The notes beneath the pieces are model-generated. The model searched no databases. It saw only the letters and a list, made by a program, of their open reading frames with translations, and was not told the DNA's origin. DNA of 37,123 nucleotides from a virus: positions 1 through 37,123 of the IMG/VR virus record IMGVR_UViG_3300020220_002303; one strand, 5' to 3'. The position numbers and the translations under genes were made by a program. Shown here in pieces: positions 34,563-37,123 of the stretch (positions within the stretch are counted from its first letter, which is position 1; each line of letters begins with the position of its first letter).

Positions 34563-35789
34563 TTATACCTTTTTGAACATCCATATTGGTTCACAAAACT
34601 TTTTATCTTTATTCTCTTGAGCAAACTGAACACTATCATCAAGAAAGTGTCCGTCTCTTGTAGCTGTTCCTGCACCGGCAGAGTTAGGTCTTTTGGACAT
34701 TTCCATTCCGATACATCCCAAGTATTCCATTCCACTCTCTACAAGAAAATCATTCATCGGGTTTGTTATCTCTAACCATTGTCTACCCGTAGACCAAGCG
34801 GAATTTGTGTAAACATCTGCAATGTTTATTGCCATGACACCACCAACTCGCAACGATGGTATAATATTTCCTAGTGTCTTTTGTAGAAAATCTTTATTCC
34901 ACATATCAATTCCTTTATATCGAACCCAACTCTGTGTATCTGATTGTGAATACTTCTCAACATTGAAATACGGTGGTGATGTAAACACCAAATCAAAATG
35001 TTCTGGATATTGTGAGAAATCAAAATCTTCTGCTGGTGATTGATAGAAATTTGTTTTCTTCTTCCCTTCAAAGAAACCTAAATTCTTTTCATAGAACTGG
35101 ACTTGTTCATCATATATCGGATGATTTTCTACTCTTGGATCCAATCCAACATAATGTTCGGTGCAAGACGCAGCGTAAAATCCCGCAAGTCTGTCACCCC
35201 ATCCCATAGAAAAGTCTAATACATTTTTTGCACCTAACATTTCGTACATACACTTTGCAACATTAGGTTTGAACTGTGAACAAATGTATTTACGCAATCC
35301 TAACATTGTTCTCAATTCTGATTTACCGATTGTTTCCATTTTAAGAGAATACATAGAACCCATAAGTGACTTCATAAACTTATGGTTTTGCCATGTTCTA
35401 GCAGGACCTGGTGATACGGATGCATCAACTTCCCAACGGTTCTTTTGTTGGAAATAGTTTGATGCATCGTTACCAGTATTAAGACGACTGAAATATAACT
35501 GTTTTCCACCATAAGTCAAAGCATATTTTGGTTCGGATGCTTTTCTTGGAAACCACTCACCTTCTTTTAGAATTTCATTCCAACGAATACCTTTCAATTT
35601 TAGAAACTCGCTTTGAGCACTTTCGATTGTAATATCCGCATACGGTAGTGGATATGTCATTGCTATTTCAGCCAGACGGTCTTTGACATATTCTTTATCA
35701 AAGTTTTCTTTTATGTATGTTATTTGTTCAGCAGTTATGGATAGATACGGATCCATTCCGTAAAATTGTTGGAAATAATCTTCTTCCAC
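34563..35789 (-). CDS. DNA methyltransferase C (SPPY type)
   Basis: 408 residues. Motif I LDFSMGWGDRLAGF (191-204) and YVGLDPR are followed by motif IV FTSPPYFNVEKYSQSDTQSW (269-288) and GGVMAINIAD; it ends CEPIWMFKK. It is a clear paralog of A and B, placed just before DNA polymerase. The N-terminal 170 residues differ from both, with FPRKASEPKYALTYGGKQLYFSRL as a possible target-recognition part. The start is GTG at 35789 with AAAGG six bases upstream; the next Met (residue 12) is less supported. Target base is probably cytosine N4, but this is not certain from the motif alone. Confidence 0.8.
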   Translation of the reverse strand: MEEDYFQQFYGMDPYLSITAEQITYIKENFDKEYVKDRLAEIAMTYPLPYADITIESAQSEFLKLKGIRWNEILKEGEWFPRKASEPKYALTYGGKQLYFSRLNTGNDASNYFQQKNRWEVDASVSPGPARTWQNHKFMKSLMGSMYSLKMETIGKSELRTMLGLRKYICSQFKPNVAKCMYEMLGAKNVLDFSMGWGDRLAGFYAASCTEHYVGLDPRVENHPIYDEQVQFYEKNLGFFEGKKKTNFYQSPAEDFDFSQYPEHFDLVFTSPPYFNVEKYSQSDTQSWVRYKGIDMWNKDFLQKTLGNIIPSLRVGGVMAINIADVYTNSAWSTGRQWLEITNPMNDFLVESGMEYLGCIGMEMSKRPNSAGAGTATRDGHFLDDSVQFAQENKDKKFCEPIWMFKKV

Positions 35790-35802
35790 AAAACACCTTT
35801 TG

Positions 35803-36099
35803 TTAATCTATTGAATAAAAACTTCCTAAACGGTCACGAAGGTCATACACTATTTGATATTTTCTAATAAATTCTTCTTGTGAATACACAATAGGTTTAT
35901 TTTCTTCAACTACAATATAAGAATTTGGAAAACATTTTTGACCATCACCGAATGTAATTACATATTTGTTTTCAAAGTTTTCATTTCTACCTATGATACA
36001 TTCCCATTTTTCAGATGCTTCTTTTGCAGATTGTTCGCTACCATTAAAATGATAGGCACCGAATTTACTGCGTTTTGGTTCGACCATAACAAAATCCAT
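35803..36099 (-). CDS. Hypothetical small protein
   Basis: 98 residues. FGAYHFNGSEQSAKEASEKWECIIGRNENFENKYVITFGDGQKCFPNSYIVV suggests a compact beta domain; the rest is helical (SQEEFIRKYQIVYDLRDRLG). The family is not recognised. It lies five bases after the 36105-36389 gene and just upstream of methyltransferase C, in the polymerase operon. Confidence 0.55.
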   Translation of the reverse strand: MDFVMVEPKRSKFGAYHFNGSEQSAKEASEKWECIIGRNENFENKYVITFGDGQKCFPNSYIVVEENKPIVYSQEEFIRKYQIVYDLRDRLGSFYSID

Positions 36100-36104
36100 A
36101 ACAA

Positions 36105-36389
36105 TTATTTCCTCATAATTTTTGTTTTAACTTCTTTCATAAATTCAGTATCATCATCGCGTATTACCGGATCAATATATGTCTTTCCGTCTTTTGATGA
36201 AGTCCAAGGATCAGAAATTTCATCTTCCTCCGGCATCATTATTTCTTCCAATAATTCCAAATCACCATGAGTTGCGGTGATATGATCTTTAATTTGTTTT
36301 CTACTCTTACGATGTGCATGAACTTTTTCATATTTTTCAGAAGTTCCTGCATTGCCTATTATCGGATTTTTTCGATATGAACGGCTCAT
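36105..36389 (-). CDS. Small MSRSYRKNP-type protein
   Basis: 94 residues. The start MSRSYRKNPIIGNAGTSEKYEKVHAHRKSRK is a basic form I recognise from small phage and bacterial proteins (M-S-R-S-Y-K-K-x-P-I...SEK...R...R), likely nucleic-acid binding. The second half is acidic (MMPEEDEISDPW, IRDDDTEF). No enzyme motif is seen. It lies between the 36410 gene and the 35803 gene in the same unit. Confidence 0.6.
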   Translation of the reverse strand: MSRSYRKNPIIGNAGTSEKYEKVHAHRKSRKQIKDHITATHGDLELLEEIMMPEEDEISDPWTSSKDGKTYIDPVIRDDDTEFMKEVKTKIMRK

Positions 36390-36409
36390 AATAATACCTT
36401 TAATAAAAA

Positions 36410-37057
36410 TTAAATGTCAATATCTTTCCAATCACCATTTGCAATAGTTTTTGTTGCCCATTTACCCATTATGTTTGCGTGTTTGTAGTAGTTATCTTCT
36501 ATTATCGTTTCAAGTAATGTGGTTTCAAACATGAATGGTCTACCACTAACCTTTGTCATAAACTCACCACCTTGCCCCATCTTTCTATCTTTGAACTTAA
36601 CTTCTTTACCAAAACCAGGATACGAACTTTCACAATCACTTGTTCCAATTAGTGTAGAACCCTCGCCGTCTTTTGGAATATAGAGAATAGAATCCTGTTG
36701 ATACTTACTGCCAAGATTTATCAAGTCTTCTCGCAATTTTCCTTTATCACTCAAATCAACAACAAAGTAAACATTTTCTTTAACTTCTTTTGCATCAGGT
36801 GTTCCGTAGTTTTCAATATAAGCACCGTGAACTGCAGTTACACCATATCCCATCATTTGAAGATTGGCATATAATTGTCTATTTCTTTTTTGATTGTCAC
36901 CCTTTGAATATGGTTTGTCTTCAGCTGTAGCACAACCTTCTTTGGAACGAAATGCAGTTATTGTTCCACAGTCATGTTCTTCCATATGTTTTGACAAACG
37001 AGCAAGTCCACTCTCGTTTAATTGTTTATCTGGTAATAAATGTTTTAACTTTGCCAT
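36410..37057 (-). CDS. Conserved-looking phage protein with LxE-type N-terminus
   Basis: 215 residues. It starts MAKLKHLLPDKQLNESGLARL, in which LNE could be a short head-targeting cleavage site. The body has conserved-looking blocks: TAFRSKEG, RNRQLYANLQMMGYGVTAVHGAYIENYGTP, ENVYFVVDLSD, QDSILYIPKDGEG, GTSDCESSYPGFG and GGEFMTKVSGRPFMF. The 'GYGVT-x-V-x-G-x-YIENYGTP' set looks like a family present in T4-like phages, but I cannot give a function. It lies 30 bases after a late-type element and opens the polymerase-side operon. Confidence 0.6.
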   Translation of the reverse strand: MAKLKHLLPDKQLNESGLARLSKHMEEHDCGTITAFRSKEGCATAEDKPYSKGDNQKRNRQLYANLQMMGYGVTAVHGAYIENYGTPDAKEVKENVYFVVDLSDKGKLREDLINLGSKYQQDSILYIPKDGEGSTLIGTSDCESSYPGFGKEVKFKDRKMGQGGEFMTKVSGRPFMFETTLLETIIEDNYYKHANIMGKWATKTIANGDWKDIDI

Positions 37058-37081
37058 TGTTTCTCTCTGTTATTTAAACTG

Positions 37082-37095
37082 TTTACAATAAATAT
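37082..37095 (-). promoter_or_regulatory. Late-type promoter-like element at the right edge
   Basis: On the - strand this reads ATATTTATTGTAAA, 14 bases identical to 25511-25524. The core lies 30 bases before the start at 37057. The flank AATAATTTTC is shared in part with 9485-9515. Confidence 0.55.
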
Positions 37096-37123
37096 GAAAA
37101 TTATTTCTTATCTGTTGAACCAA

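Noticed and set aside
34562-34735. N-terminal extension of DNA polymerase by 58 residues
   Set aside because: It lies in another frame of methyltransferase C, has no polymerase homology, and the ATG at 34561 with AAGG fits the family start.

Overview
The window is most likely part of a large, AT-rich, T4-related tailed phage that infects a member of the Bacteroidota or the wider FCB group. The T4 link comes from a recognisable replisome: a family B DNA polymerase (gp43), a sliding clamp (gp45), and the large (gp44) and small (gp62) clamp-loader subunits. The host assignment rests on four observations. The best promoters have the Bacteroidota form TTG/TTTG, 19-20 bases, TAnnTT(T/A)G. The GroEL reads like a Bacteroidota chaperonin. 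One secreted protein ends in a type A sorting domain of the type IX secretion system (T9SS). A second secreted protein resembles exported proteins of that superphylum. I saw no tRNA, rRNA, CRISPR array, integrase or insertion sequence.

Layout. Genes from 1 to about 5640 are on the + strand: the end of a CHAP-type endolysin, then a regulator/degenerate HNH gene with groES and groEL, then a three-gene unit of two proteins with short N-terminal (L/I)xE tags and a flavodoxin-like reductase. A two-way hairpin at 5613-5640 separates this from the rest, which is all on the - strand. From right to left: 37057-32045 carries small conserved genes, DNA methyltransferase C and DNA polymerase; 31983-25551 carries the clamp, methyltransferases B and A, the clamp loader, a zinc-ribbon protein, a DUF1599 protein and a RecB/Cas4-like nuclease; 25490-15042 is a roughly 10-kb glycan block (glycosyltransferases, two nucleotide-sugar SDR enzymes, a sugar aminotransferase, a methyltransferase and one decayed gene); 14994-11467 holds small virion-like proteins, a NUDIX hydrolase and an FmdB zinc ribbon; 11405-9582 is a secreted-protein cassette with its own promoter and terminator; 9469-5641 holds hypothetical and structural-like genes with a GH19 muramidase/chitinase-like enzyme.

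How the parts fit. Two promoter classes are visible. One is host-like (-33 TTTG plus -7 TAnnTTTG/TTAG) and precedes the chaperonin, clamp, acidic-protein and secreted-cassette units; a similar -7 box precedes the clamp loader. The other lacks a -33 box and has a conserved ATATTTAT core 26-35 bases before five start codons, mainly of late-type, structural or glycan genes. This suggests a host-sigma class and a phage-directed late class. Most exciting are the T9SS-directed secreted cassette, which looks like a moron gene set remodelling the host surface, and three paralogous SPPY methyltransferases interleaved with the replisome. With a DUF1599 protein and a possible T4 alpha-glucosyltransferase relative, the latter suggest a DNA-modification system. 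No stretch over 300 bases lacks a gene; the largest gap, 17077-17287, holds a broken glycosyltransferase end.
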